Of a stretch of 64,000 nucleotides of DNA, positions 1 through 8,277 are shown in pieces. The translations under genes and the position numbers were made by a program. The stretch comes from BOG-1112 sp964611335 (GTDB lineage: Bacteria; Bdellovibrionota_B; Oligoflexia; Oligoflexales; Bog-1112), in assembly GCA_964611335.1 (NCBI GenBank), contig CAZSXR010000002.1, forward strand, positions 496,001-560,000, in the 5' to 3' direction. Every line of letters begins with the position of its first letter. The first letter of the stretch is position 1. The notes beneath the pieces are model-generated. The model was not told where the DNA came from, ran no database searches, and was given only the letters and a program-made list of their open reading frames with translations.

Positions 1-75
1 GACCTCTTCACTTACATTACGAAGCTGCCCCTTCTCAGAACTATAGGTACTTAATTTTTTGTGGGACGTGGTCAT
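1..75 (-). CDS. Partial CDS, N-terminal 25 codons of an unidentified protein
   Basis: An ATG at 75 (minus strand) opens a frame that runs off the window edge after 25 codons, beginning MTTSHKKLSTYSSEKGQLR. A GGAG Shine-Dalgarno lies 9 bases upstream of the ATG, which supports a real start. There is no signal peptide or hydrophobic segment in the visible part, so the product is probably cytoplasmic. The fragment is too short to assign a family. A 16-bp perfect palindrome lies 33 bases upstream and may control it. Confidence 0.55.
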   Translation of the reverse strand, partial: MTTSHKKLSTYSSEKGQLRNVSEEV

Positions 76-107
76 GTCTAAAATCTCCGAGCTAAATTCA
101 TTCTTAT

Positions 108-152
108 TTCTACCATGGTAGAATAGAGGTAGGGTTAAAATGCGTGGTAGAA
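108..152. promoter_or_regulatory. Palindromic operator-like site with a third half-site
   Basis: TTCTACCATGGTAGAA at 108-123 is a perfect 16-bp palindrome, and its half-site TGGTAGAA recurs at 145-152 in the same orientation. It sits between two minus-strand genes, just upstream of the start codon at 75, where a promoter would be expected. The layout suggests a dimeric repressor or activator site with an auxiliary half-site. No cognate regulator is visible in the window. Confidence 0.4.
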
Positions 153-202
153 GGGTGTGTTACTCAGGAAGAAGGTGTACTTATTCTTCCTATTTCGTTA
201 AC

Positions 203-835
203 TTACAAGCAAGTCTCAAGGTCAATGAAGAAGCGAACTTGGTTCTTACTATGCTTCATTTCTACTTTTTCTTGGAACGAATTTCTATGGTTTTCAAAAG
301 TAAAGTCTGCACCTAAAATTTTGGGCATTCCACACTCGGAGTTTTTGAGAATTTTTTTCCCCTCTTCATGGGGAATTAAACGCATTTCTATTGCCTCTTC
401 TTTTACAGCTTTCGAACTGTCAAAATGCCGCTCCCACTCTCCTAAACTACCGTTAGCGCTGACTAAGCGAGAATGAATTTCGGAATGAACCCCTTTATCT
501 TGTCGGACATTGAAATCACTGTTGACTTCTACTGATTTCAAGCGTGTGTTAGGAGGTACTTGAAACGCAAAACGTAGAGCGCATTCTCTTGCAAAATCTT
601 GATTTTGTTTTTGTATAGGCTTGTCCCCTGAAAGACTATAGGAACCCATATCAAATTGAACTTCTATGCGTTGTGGATTTTTACTATCGGGCAAGACTAA
701 GATTTTCATATCTCCTGAATTTGCATCTCCTCTACATCCTGAGCCTAATGCCATCCAATCACTCACGACAGTTGCAGGATTCGCTGCAAATAAAAAAGTC
801 GAGGGGAGTAGAAGGAAGATAAAAACCCAACGCAT
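203..835 (-). CDS. Secreted four-cysteine protein, DUF4360-like
   Basis: The 210-residue protein starts with a Sec signal peptide (MRWVFIFLLLPSTFLFA, cleavage near residue 17). The mature part has a GSGC motif followed by REC, SEC and a near-terminal ETC. That four-cysteine order matches the upstream neighbour and the general plan of DUF4360 secreted proteins, an early GxGC and a central Cys just before a strand-rich segment. Two disulfides are likely, so it should act in the periplasm or outside the cell. The start has an AAAGGA ribosome site 7 bases away. It lies 23 bases after the neighbouring gene, so the two are probably co-transcribed. Molecular function is unknown, and the family call is moderate because the similarity was judged by eye. 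Confidence 0.7.
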   Translation of the reverse strand: MRWVFIFLLLPSTFLFAANPATVVSDWMALGSGCRGDANSGDMKILVLPDSKNPQRIEVQFDMGSYSLSGDKPIQKQNQDFARECALRFAFQVPPNTRLKSVEVNSDFNVRQDKGVHSEIHSRLVSANGSLGEWERHFDSSKAVKEEAIEMRLIPHEEGKKILKNSECGMPKILGADFTFENHRNSFQEKVEMKHSKNQVRFFIDLETCL

Positions 836-858
836 AGAAAATCCTTTTCAAAGTTTCT

Positions 859-1476
859 TTAGTTACAAAGATAAGCATCACCTACAGCATCAAAACGAAT
901 ATCATGTCCATCGATAGAAATTTTAAGATCTTTTGCAGCTGTAGATCGTCGACCTGTAACAGTCAGGTTAGCTTTGAAGTTTCCAATATATGATCTAGCC
1001 TGACACCATTCTGGATTCACACGCCAATAACCAACATCTTTCATTTGTGCTGAAGGAACATTGTAAGGATTAAGTCCAGGCGTTGGAATTGCTCTAGACA
1101 TATTACCTGCTTTCTGCCCGTAGAATTCAGTATAAGCTAAAATTTGACCGGATGTGGAATCTGTTCTTGTGTAACCATAAGTAATAGTCTGCTCGAGTTT
1201 ACCAAGATAGTAACCTGCTTGAACTTTCGTAGGGATAACAATACGACAAGTTTTTTTCGCAGTAAGACCATTAGTGGAATCCCCACCATTCATTTCAACA
1301 CCAAGTCCTGAGAAAATAACGGATACCTCATTCCCTGCACTGATGAACCGGACCTCACCAGGTCCGCAACCATTACCCAAACCTGCAGCTTGGTTGTTGT
1401 AGTTCCACTGAATGACACTTTGCGCAAATGCAGGAGCCGCTACAAAGATACCAATAAGACAGGATGCCAATTTCAT
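859..1476 (-). CDS. Secreted DUF4360-like protein
   Basis: The 205-residue protein has a signal peptide (residues 1-18, ending AFA). It then shows the DUF4360-type pattern: GNGCGPGEVRFI, a stretch of short beta-strands, and KKTCRIVIPTKVQAGYY, where the family usually has an (R/K)-x-C followed by hydrophobic strands. Four cysteines (NGC, KTC, EWC and the C-terminal YLC) match the downstream paralogue in order and spacing style. An AGGAG site 6 bases before the ATG fixes the start. It is the first gene of a probable two-gene operon with the protein at 203-835. DUF4360 members are small exported proteins of unknown role. Confidence 0.75.
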   Translation of the reverse strand: MKLASCLIGIFVAAPAFAQSVIQWNYNNQAAGLGNGCGPGEVRFISAGNEVSVIFSGLGVEMNGGDSTNGLTAKKTCRIVIPTKVQAGYYLGKLEQTITYGYTRTDSTSGQILAYTEFYGQKAGNMSRAIPTPGLNPYNVPSAQMKDVGYWRVNPEWCQARSYIGNFKANLTVTGRRSTAAKDLKISIDGHDIRFDAVGDAYLCN

Positions 1477-1673
1477 ACATTTCTCCTAATTAAAAATTAA
1501 TCCTGAGATAATTATCATATTAAATTTTATTTAAATACAATGCGCATTTTTGACGTTAGTCGTTTTGACATACTTTGTGCTGAAAAATGAAATAATATTG
1601 AAGTTTTTCAGATCAGTGGAAGGGAAGAAGCAATATATTTCAAACAAACGTTTTCTTGTAATTAAAATAGAAT

Positions 1674-2507
1674 TTATTTTGAATAGTTTGCGAGATCTAT
1701 AAACTCTTTTGATTTTTGTGCGGCTAACCACAACCACTTCTTTTTATCTGCATTTTCGATACGAGATAGAATTTGTGGACCTTCTGCAAGCAACTCTTTT
1801 TTAAGTTTTGCAAATTTGCGCGCAAGAACCTCAGTTTTTGCTTGATAGCGAAAGACATCTAACTCTAAAAAAGCCTTTTCATGATGAGGTATCTTTATTT
1901 GTTCTATATTCAAAACTCTTTTTGGCATTTTCATCGAAGGGATCGATCCCGATTTGAAGTGCAAAATAAGAAAGTTATCTTGAACATAACTCTTATCTAC
2001 AATGAGTGCGATAGTCCCTTCTTTCTTATTTTTTTCTAACCACTTTTGAAAGCGATCAGAAACATTTCGTTTTGAATGTATTTTAGCTATCCAAGTTTGA
2101 GTTTGAAATGTTTCATTAGGTTGAGGTTCGTAGACTTCATTCGCATTGAGTTCTGACTTCTTACTTTCATTAGGTTGAACTGCAGAATCATTTTTCGTCA
2201 ACTCAGCCAACATCAAATCAGATTTCTTTAAAGATTCCTCGAGATCCGCTTTCATTTCTGCATGTTCTCGTACTTTTGTGAGGAAGACTGCTTTGCTTTC
2301 CATCATGCTACGAAACCCATCCCCCTGTTGGAAAGGAGTGGAGCTTTGCAGTTTTAGTCTCACACTGAGATCGTAAAGTTCAGCAAAAGCTGCTGCTGTT
2401 TCTTGATAAGTACGCTTGTTCATCAAGACTATTTCACCAATTACAAATGCGGAAAGAGCAAGAACAACACCAGAAGCAACCAAGCTAAACTTTACAATTC
2501 TCATCAT
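1674..2507 (-). CDS. Membrane-anchored coiled-coil protein, unknown function
   Basis: The 277-residue protein has one N-terminal membrane segment (about residues 7-29) flanked by basic residues, with no clear cleavage site, so it is probably a signal anchor with the rest in the periplasm. Residues about 60-105 are rich in Glu, Lys and Leu and look helical. The C-terminal third (about 200-270) is also charged and helical. I do not recognise a family. The gene starts 24 bases after the stop of the large lipoprotein gene at 2532-4682 and is read in the same direction, so the two probably form one transcript. The ATG-ATG start leaves the first codon uncertain by one residue. Confidence 0.7.
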   Translation of the reverse strand: MMRIVKFSLVASGVVLALSAFVIGEIVLMNKRTYQETAAAFAELYDLSVRLKLQSSTPFQQGDGFRSMMESKAVFLTKVREHAEMKADLEESLKKSDLMLAELTKNDSAVQPNESKKSELNANEVYEPQPNETFQTQTWIAKIHSKRNVSDRFQKWLEKNKKEGTIALIVDKSYVQDNFLILHFKSGSIPSMKMPKRVLNIEQIKIPHHEKAFLELDVFRYQAKTEVLARKFAKLKKELLAEGPQILSRIENADKKKWLWLAAQKSKEFIDLANYSK

Positions 2508-2531
2508 ATAGCACCCGTAAAAGAGGACCTA

Positions 2532-4682
2532 TTAATCATCGGTTAAAACTGAGCTTCCAATTAGCTTATTCCTTTGAATGAGACCTCCTGTAAACATACC
2601 ACCTTTATCCACAGCTTCAGAGGTCAATTTAGGTTTAAGACCATCCCACAACCAACATCCTGTTGTTGGATCGAAGGCTATGTGCTGGATGCTCAAGTTG
2701 CATTCACCATTTGGTTTGTCCATGAAACTTACTTGCATTGGCTTGATGGTTTTTGCATCTTTGAAAACACCTGAAATGATGATGTTCGATGTAAACTTGC
2801 AAGAACCTGTTGGTTTAAGGAAATCAAAGTTGTAAACCTTATCAGCACCATCAGGAATCACACATGCTGTACCATCAAATCCATTTGTAGGTGCCGATAC
2901 ATATCGACGAAACAATTCATTCACAGGAGGATTTTGATGAACATATTGATTAAAGAGCTGTTGAAATGCGTTGAAGAGTGGTTGTAATACTCTTCCATCC
3001 ATTTTTGCGTATAAAGCTTGCTCTGCATTTGGATCACGAGGGGTTTGAGTTGTAGCAGTACAACGTTGAATTCGATTAGCTTTGATTTGAGCAACTGCAG
3101 TTTTCATAACATTCATTTGATCAATCACTTTTTGTAAAGCATCGGTCAATTTTCCTACAGCTTCATTCAAAGCATCCAGAGCACCCGCAGCATTGCTATC
3201 ACCAGCCTTAGCCAAGTCTCTAATTTTAACAATGAGCGCAAGACGATCACGAAGATCATCCACACCTCTCGCCATATCGTCGACAGGACTTCTTCCACCT
3301 GGAAAGTCTTGGTAGTCAGAAGCACATTGAGGATCATTTTGATTTGCAGAGCTTGGATGAAATTGACCACCATTAGTCGAACATTGCATAACGTTTCCTT
3401 TTGCAAGTTCACTACCACCTGTAACAGTATCTTTTAATTTAGAACAAAATTTACCAAAATCTACAAATTGAAAATTCTTAAAATTCGTACAAGGGGTTCC
3501 AAAATCTGCAGTGTCAATGAGAGACTCTCCTACTTTATTCCATTTTGTAGTGTTAGCGCAATATGCCTCAAGTGGGAAATTCATACCAACACTGATAGAG
3601 TCTGGTGCTGCGAACGAAGAAGAGTTATTCCCACTTTCCAAAAGATCTAAACCAACTACAGTTGGATCGCGATCAATGTCTTTAACAGTACCATCCGTTC
3701 CAACTTGTTTGAAGTCAATTTGACTTTGAGGAGGACGTTGGTTGTCGATTTCGTGCTTTGCCATATCTCCAGCAACATCTTTCTCTTCAGTCAAATTGAT
3801 ACTGAAGCTAGTTCCATTCCAAGTGATCGTTGCCCCATCAATACAAGCCCATGTTCCTCCACCTTCACCTGTATTATCTTCTTGATGTTGAACAGTTATG
3901 ATTCCGCTTGCATCAGTTCCACCAGAACAGGTTTCTTCCATAAATGCCATATTAATTGTTTTGCCAACTTCGCTTTCTGGCCCCCTGCTTGAACCTCCTT
4001 CAGTTGAGCCACCAACAAGCGCAAGAGAAGTTTTCTTTCGTGGTTTACTTGATGCTGTTGCTGCTGTGCTTGTAGCTTTTCCATCCACACCAATCTGGAC
4101 TTGTTTATCAACCGTGAAAGCCCAGTGATCAGTAGCACCGTTAACAAGCGTTACAGAGCTATCTTGAGTAAACGTCTGCCCTGATGCCGCATCTGGCGCT
4201 AAAGTGTCGAGATCAACAGTAGCTGATCCATCGGAACAAGTAATTTTCTTTAAATCAATATCTTGGTTAAGAGTTGCTGTTCCCGAGTCCTTTTTAGAGA
4301 TTTTAAAAATCAAGGAACATGTTGGATTTCCATCAGCATCGAAATATGAAATAACCATGGGAGTTCCTGCCTTGCAAGACAGTGTGAAACTACCATTCGC
4401 ATCAACATCAGCTTTGTCTTCTGTTGCAGTAGCGTATGTACATTTGATTGTACCTGTGGTTGCAGCAAGTTCGAAACTAGGGAGTTCATCATCAACTAGA
4501 GCAAGCCCTGTCGAAGCAATTGCCAAACTACCTTTAAGGGCAATTGCATCTCCCGCTTTCTTAGTTGTCGACCCCGAAGAACTCGAACTTCCTCCTCCCG
4601 AACCACCACAATGAACTGTGGACATCAGTAAACTCAAACTGGTGAGTCCTAACATCACGAAACGCGTTTTCAAGATTTTCAT
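2532..4682 (-). CDS. Large Cys-rich secreted protein, probable lipoprotein
   Basis: The 716-residue protein begins with a signal peptide ending STVHC at Cys25, followed by a Gly/Ser tract. A Cys followed by Gly/Ser resembles lipoproteins of this kind of bacterium, but His at -1 is not a canonical lipobox residue, so lipidation is likely rather than certain. Residues about 35-160 look like beta-sandwich repeats with paired cysteines. A helical segment at about 480-540 (DDMARGVDDLRDRL, then a long Leu/Ala/Val-rich helix) suggests a coiled coil. Further cysteines lie towards the C terminus. GGAG is 8 bases before the ATG. I recognise no named family. It heads the pair with the coiled-coil protein downstream. 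Confidence 0.75.
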   Translation of the reverse strand: MKILKTRFVMLGLTSLSLLMSTVHCGGSGGGSSSSSGSTTKKAGDAIALKGSLAIASTGLALVDDELPSFELAATTGTIKCTYATATEDKADVDANGSFTLSCKAGTPMVISYFDADGNPTCSLIFKISKKDSGTATLNQDIDLKKITCSDGSATVDLDTLAPDAASGQTFTQDSSVTLVNGATDHWAFTVDKQVQIGVDGKATSTAATASSKPRKKTSLALVGGSTEGGSSRGPESEVGKTINMAFMEETCSGGTDASGIITVQHQEDNTGEGGGTWACIDGATITWNGTSFSINLTEEKDVAGDMAKHEIDNQRPPQSQIDFKQVGTDGTVKDIDRDPTVVGLDLLESGNNSSSFAAPDSISVGMNFPLEAYCANTTKWNKVGESLIDTADFGTPCTNFKNFQFVDFGKFCSKLKDTVTGGSELAKGNVMQCSTNGGQFHPSSANQNDPQCASDYQDFPGGRSPVDDMARGVDDLRDRLALIVKIRDLAKAGDSNAAGALDALNEAVGKLTDALQKVIDQMNVMKTAVAQIKANRIQRCTATTQTPRDPNAEQALYAKMDGRVLQPLFNAFQQLFNQYVHQNPPVNELFRRYVSAPTNGFDGTACVIPDGADKVYNFDFLKPTGSCKFTSNIIISGVFKDAKTIKPMQVSFMDKPNGECNLSIQHIAFDPTTGCWLWDGLKPKLTSEAVDKGGMFTGGLIQRNKLIGSSVLTDD

Positions 4683-4955
4683 TTTCGTTTCTCCACTTGT
4701 TGAAATTAAAGATGCATAACCCTAAGAGGAACCTTCTCCAACAGGGGAGGGGATCTACTCCGGCGACCAAGGGAAACGATCGGTGGCAACATAAAAATCT
4801 TAAAGAAATCTGATTAACACCCTTAATACATTAGGATAATTTTACCATTTTTATTCAAAAATAATTGTAAATGAAATACAAGTGGAGGCTTTTTTTAGAT
4901 TTTGATAGTTTCAGCGCTCTTACTCAAATAAAACCTATATACAAAAGGATCTAAC

Positions 4956-7900
4956 TTGATTAACAGATATTTTCTTGCCCTTATAATATTCTCCATGACC
5001 GCATCTAAAAGTTTTGCATCTGAAGCAATGGGCACACCTAAAAGTTTTCAACCCTTAGAAATCAGCAGAGACGCTTCCTTAGAAGGCAAGAAGGAGTATT
5101 TGCTTTCTGCAATGCATACGATTTTTAAAAAAGAAGCTTGCAAAGAGGGGGATCCCTTTAGTTACCTACAATATATTTACACATACTTAGATATTTTATC
5201 CCAATGTGTTGACCTTCATAATGAAGGCACCTATCTCAACACAAAAATCAGCTTAGCCCAAAAAGATCTTTCCGTATTTTTTCTTAAAAACAAAGATATT
5301 CTAGAAGTTCTTTACACTATCGGTGATAAATTAAAATCCATAGGTAATCATCCCAATTATGATCAACTCAGATATGCTCAAGACAAGTATTTATTTACAC
5401 ATCTTGCTAATAAAATTGTAAAAATATATGCTGCACACGGAATATATGCAGAACCTATTGATCGTTTAATTAAAAACACTCAGATCTATGAAAATGTTCT
5501 CAAGCTTTTACAAATCGGAAAAAATAGTGCTATTACCCCCGCAATATATTCCACTCTTGAAAAACTAAAGATAGAACTTGAAGAAATTATCGCTATTAAC
5601 AGCGCTCTCAAAATAAAGAAGTCTTTACTGGACATTGTGAATTTCCCACATACATCTTCTCTGATGGAAATACTCTCTGAATTAGAGATAAACGACTCTT
5701 CAGAACTCCCTTCTTCACCTTTTGCGTCCATGACTCAAAATGAAATCTTCAAACATTGGGTAACTTTAGCTCACGCTTTTGTAAAAAGCAGAGACACTAA
5801 GACTCAAGATATATTTCATCAGAATTTTTTAGAATTCCGAGATTTTTATCTTTTTGACTCAAAAACCTATGAGCTTTTTCTGAGTCACATCCCAAAGAAG
5901 CTAACAACTCTCCGCGAAAAGGAAGACTATCTCCTCTTTTTAAGTCTCACGATATTCACAGCCCAAGTTACACATTTTGCAGAGACTGAATCTTACGATG
6001 AATTAAGTAAAGACTTCATTGAAGTTTATTTAGAGCTTCTTTCAGAGTTAGCTGCAAAAAAATCTTTTAAAAAAAGTTCAAAAGATCATATTGAACTGCA
6101 ACGTCTTCAAGAATTTTTTACAAATTTTAATGAAATAAATTCTGGGATTTTGAATGCTGGCGCCAAAACTTTTGATCATATTTGCGATGAAGTTTTTTCT
6201 CTACTACAAGAGAGCGAAGGATCTGAGAACATAGGATCTAGCAGTTCAGCTTCGAGCAAAATTAGAAAAAAAATGTTGGAAAAGCAAGATAAACTCCGCT
6301 TGGCAAAGTTTGAAAAGCAGTTTCATAAACTTGTAAACTTTCTTGATTTAATACGACTTGAACACGATGTGGTTAACCCCTCAAAGCCTTACATCGCTCT
6401 ATATGTCGAAGTTTTTGAAACCCTTGTTAGCAAATTTGAATCCCTCATAATTGAAATCAACAGCCCAGAACATGCAAATGCTGCCAATCAAAAACTTCTT
6501 AAAACACAGATCACTCCCAGTTTGGAAATTCTTCAGAAAAAGGCTTATGCTCTTATAGAGCAAAACAAAGTTATCCATGCAGAAAATGGGAAAATACCAC
6601 CTCTTAAAAGCGAAAAAACCGCTCAAAAGAAAAAGAAAAAAAACAAGAAGAAGAAAATTAAAAAAAATCATTCGAAAATAAACGATGACGAACTTAGCAA
6701 GAATATTGATGAAATTTGGGATCTACTTCTTGGTGAAATTATCCATGACGAAGCTCTATCACTTTTAAATATCGAATCTGGGGAAAAAGAAGAGGCAGAG
6801 ATTTCATTAGATTCCAAAGAGGAAAATGTTTCTTCAGGGAAAGAGCCTGAGACAGAGTTAGAAGCCGAAGAACACGTCAGCACAGTTAAAATCCAAAGTA
6901 CTACATCAAAGAGTGACTTGCTTAAAAATGAACACCTACGTTTGATGCAAAAGCTAGACCCCTTGGTGAAAGGGCTTCTCAACACTAAAAAAGCTGACGA
7001 TACCTTTCCATTTTTTATATATGGAGGATGGATTAGAGACACCCTTTTGAACTTAACTCCTCGCAACTACAATTTAGTATTTGCAGGAAGTGAGAAAGAA
7101 CTTCTGAGTCTCAAACTCCTTGGTTTTTCAGATTTTCACATTAGAAAATTTGGTTTTAAGGGGAATCAATATTTCGTAGAAATTCCCGGCAATCTTTCCA
7201 TTAAAATAAGACGAGTCGACTCTTTGGCGTCTCATCAAGACTTCATTAAGGATACAGAACAGCTCAACGCCTATGTCAACATGCTCTATATGAATTTCTT
7301 TAGCCTATTTGACCCTACCGATAAAGCTTTTGACGAAGTCATGAATAGCGATGCTCAACTCAATACGCATAAGGATGCTTCTGTCCTTTTTGAAAAGGAT
7401 GCACATCAAATACTCGACATGATATACCTTAAGGTAAAACTTAAACGACTGTTTGCATCACAAGTTGAAGGCGCAATTGAAAATCCTGACATCCTTTTAA
7501 AACTCAAGGAAATTCCCTTCACAGCTGTTGTTAGATATTTAGAAAAAATTATTAAAGCTGACAGAGTTAAGGGTTTTGCAAATCTCTATCATTATAGAAT
7601 AATACAAACGTTATTTCCCGAATTTGCTCCTTCTGAAAATGACGAAAAGTTCTTTGCAAATATACTTGAGAATGAGAATCAGAATTTTCTTGATTTTCAT
7701 CTTGCACAACTCTTTCTTCAGAGTGAAGTTCGTAAATTGATAAAGAAAGAAGCTTACGACCTTGAAAGAGCTATTAAAACTGTTCTCACAAATCATCATG
7801 TTTTAATAGCAGATGATGCATATCCTCGCTTTTACCATGCTTTGAGAGACTCGTTTCAAGAAGAAGCCCCGCAGGCAAGAGAAATTGAAGCAGAGCCAAG

Positions 7901-8042
7901 TTCAGCTCAAATTCAACTTCTCTTTGACCTGATGGATGAACATGCAGATATAAGAAACCCAGATTCCATCCAACCATCGTTGCTCCCTTCTTTAGGAAGC
8001 ACTCTGATGCTCTATATAATTTCCTTAAGACAACAGGGCTGA
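4956..8042 (+). CDS. Exported protein with degenerate poly(A) polymerase/CCA-transferase-like domain
   Basis: The 1028-residue protein starts at TTG, supported by AAAGGA upstream, and has a signal peptide (residues 1-22). Residues about 30-550 are helical and unrecognised. A run of about 13 lysines lies at 558-575. From about 670 the order of class II poly(A) polymerase/CCA-adding enzymes appears: YGGWIRDTLLN at 689-699 (family GGxVRDxLLG), then the position of the catalytic DxD, here N704-Y-N706. Later come NAYVNMLYMNFFSLFDP (family RRDFTINAL...DPF) and FEKDAHQILDMIYL (family F.EDplRiLRaiRF with the arginines lost). So the fold is probably kept while catalysis is probably gone. An exported copy is unusual because the family acts on tRNA or RNA in the cytoplasm. 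It is followed by two more exported proteins. The domain assignment is by eye; the role is unknown. Confidence 0.8.
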   Translation: MINRYFLALIIFSMTASKSFASEAMGTPKSFQPLEISRDASLEGKKEYLLSAMHTIFKKEACKEGDPFSYLQYIYTYLDILSQCVDLHNEGTYLNTKISLAQKDLSVFFLKNKDILEVLYTIGDKLKSIGNHPNYDQLRYAQDKYLFTHLANKIVKIYAAHGIYAEPIDRLIKNTQIYENVLKLLQIGKNSAITPAIYSTLEKLKIELEEIIAINSALKIKKSLLDIVNFPHTSSLMEILSELEINDSSELPSSPFASMTQNEIFKHWVTLAHAFVKSRDTKTQDIFHQNFLEFRDFYLFDSKTYELFLSHIPKKLTTLREKEDYLLFLSLTIFTAQVTHFAETESYDELSKDFIEVYLELLSELAAKKSFKKSSKDHIELQRLQEFFTNFNEINSGILNAGAKTFDHICDEVFSLLQESEGSENIGSSSSASSKIRKKMLEKQDKLRLAKFEKQFHKLVNFLDLIRLEHDVVNPSKPYIALYVEVFETLVSKFESLIIEINSPEHANAANQKLLKTQITPSLEILQKKAYALIEQNKVIHAENGKIPPLKSEKTAQKKKKKNKKKKIKKNHSKINDDELSKNIDEIWDLLLGEIIHDEALSLLNIESGEKEEAEISLDSKEENVSSGKEPETELEAEEHVSTVKIQSTTSKSDLLKNEHLRLMQKLDPLVKGLLNTKKADDTFPFFIYGGWIRDTLLNLTPRNYNLVFAGSEKELLSLKLLGFSDFHIRKFGFKGNQYFVEIPGNLSIKIRRVDSLASHQDFIKDTEQLNAYVNMLYMNFFSLFDPTDKAFDEVMNSDAQLNTHKDASVLFEKDAHQILDMIYLKVKLKRLFASQVEGAIENPDILLKLKEIPFTAVVRYLEKIIKADRVKGFANLYHYRIIQTLFPEFAPSENDEKFFANILENENQNFLDFHLAQLFLQSEVRKLIKKEAYDLERAIKTVLTNHHVLIADDAYPRFYHALRDSFQEEAPQAREIEAEPSSAQIQLLFDLMDEHADIRNPDSIQPSLLPSLGSTLMLYIISLRQQG

Positions 8043-8141
8043 TAGGGATTATTCTTAGCACCAAGCCTAGCTAAGAGATCCGAGCTACAATGTCAGACTT
8101 AGGTCTAAAAAAATGTGAGCCAATCTCCCTAAAATACTGGG

Positions 8142-8172
8142 GTTTCAAATTTTAATCTCTAAAATTTGAAAC
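8142..8172. repeat. 13-bp perfect inverted repeat between exported-protein genes
   Basis: GTTTCAAATTTTA at 8142-8154 and its exact complement at 8160-8172 are separated by five bases (ATCTC). No U-run follows on the plus strand, so it is a poor intrinsic terminator. It lies 100 bases downstream of one exported-protein gene and about 105 bases upstream of the next, so an operator or an mRNA-stabilising hairpin is possible. Confidence 0.55.
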
Positions 8173-8277
8173 TACTCCTACTTTTTGCTATACTCTCGCC
8201 TTCAATTCCCATTTATTCAAATTTTTAATGACCTCTGGTCTAAGTTACAATATTTATCTTTAAACAGGATCTATTTT

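Noticed and set aside
144..476. Plus-strand frame over the DUF4360-like gene
   Set aside because: The opposite strand carries a protein with signal peptide and ribosome site; this frame has neither.
4204..4614. 136-codon frame antisense to the large lipoprotein gene
   Set aside because: It is fully covered by the real gene, is low in complexity and has no plausible start signal.
6668..7066. 132-codon frame antisense to the exported poly(A)-polymerase-like gene
   Set aside because: It is Ser-rich from reverse reading of Glu/Asp codons; no motif or ribosome site.
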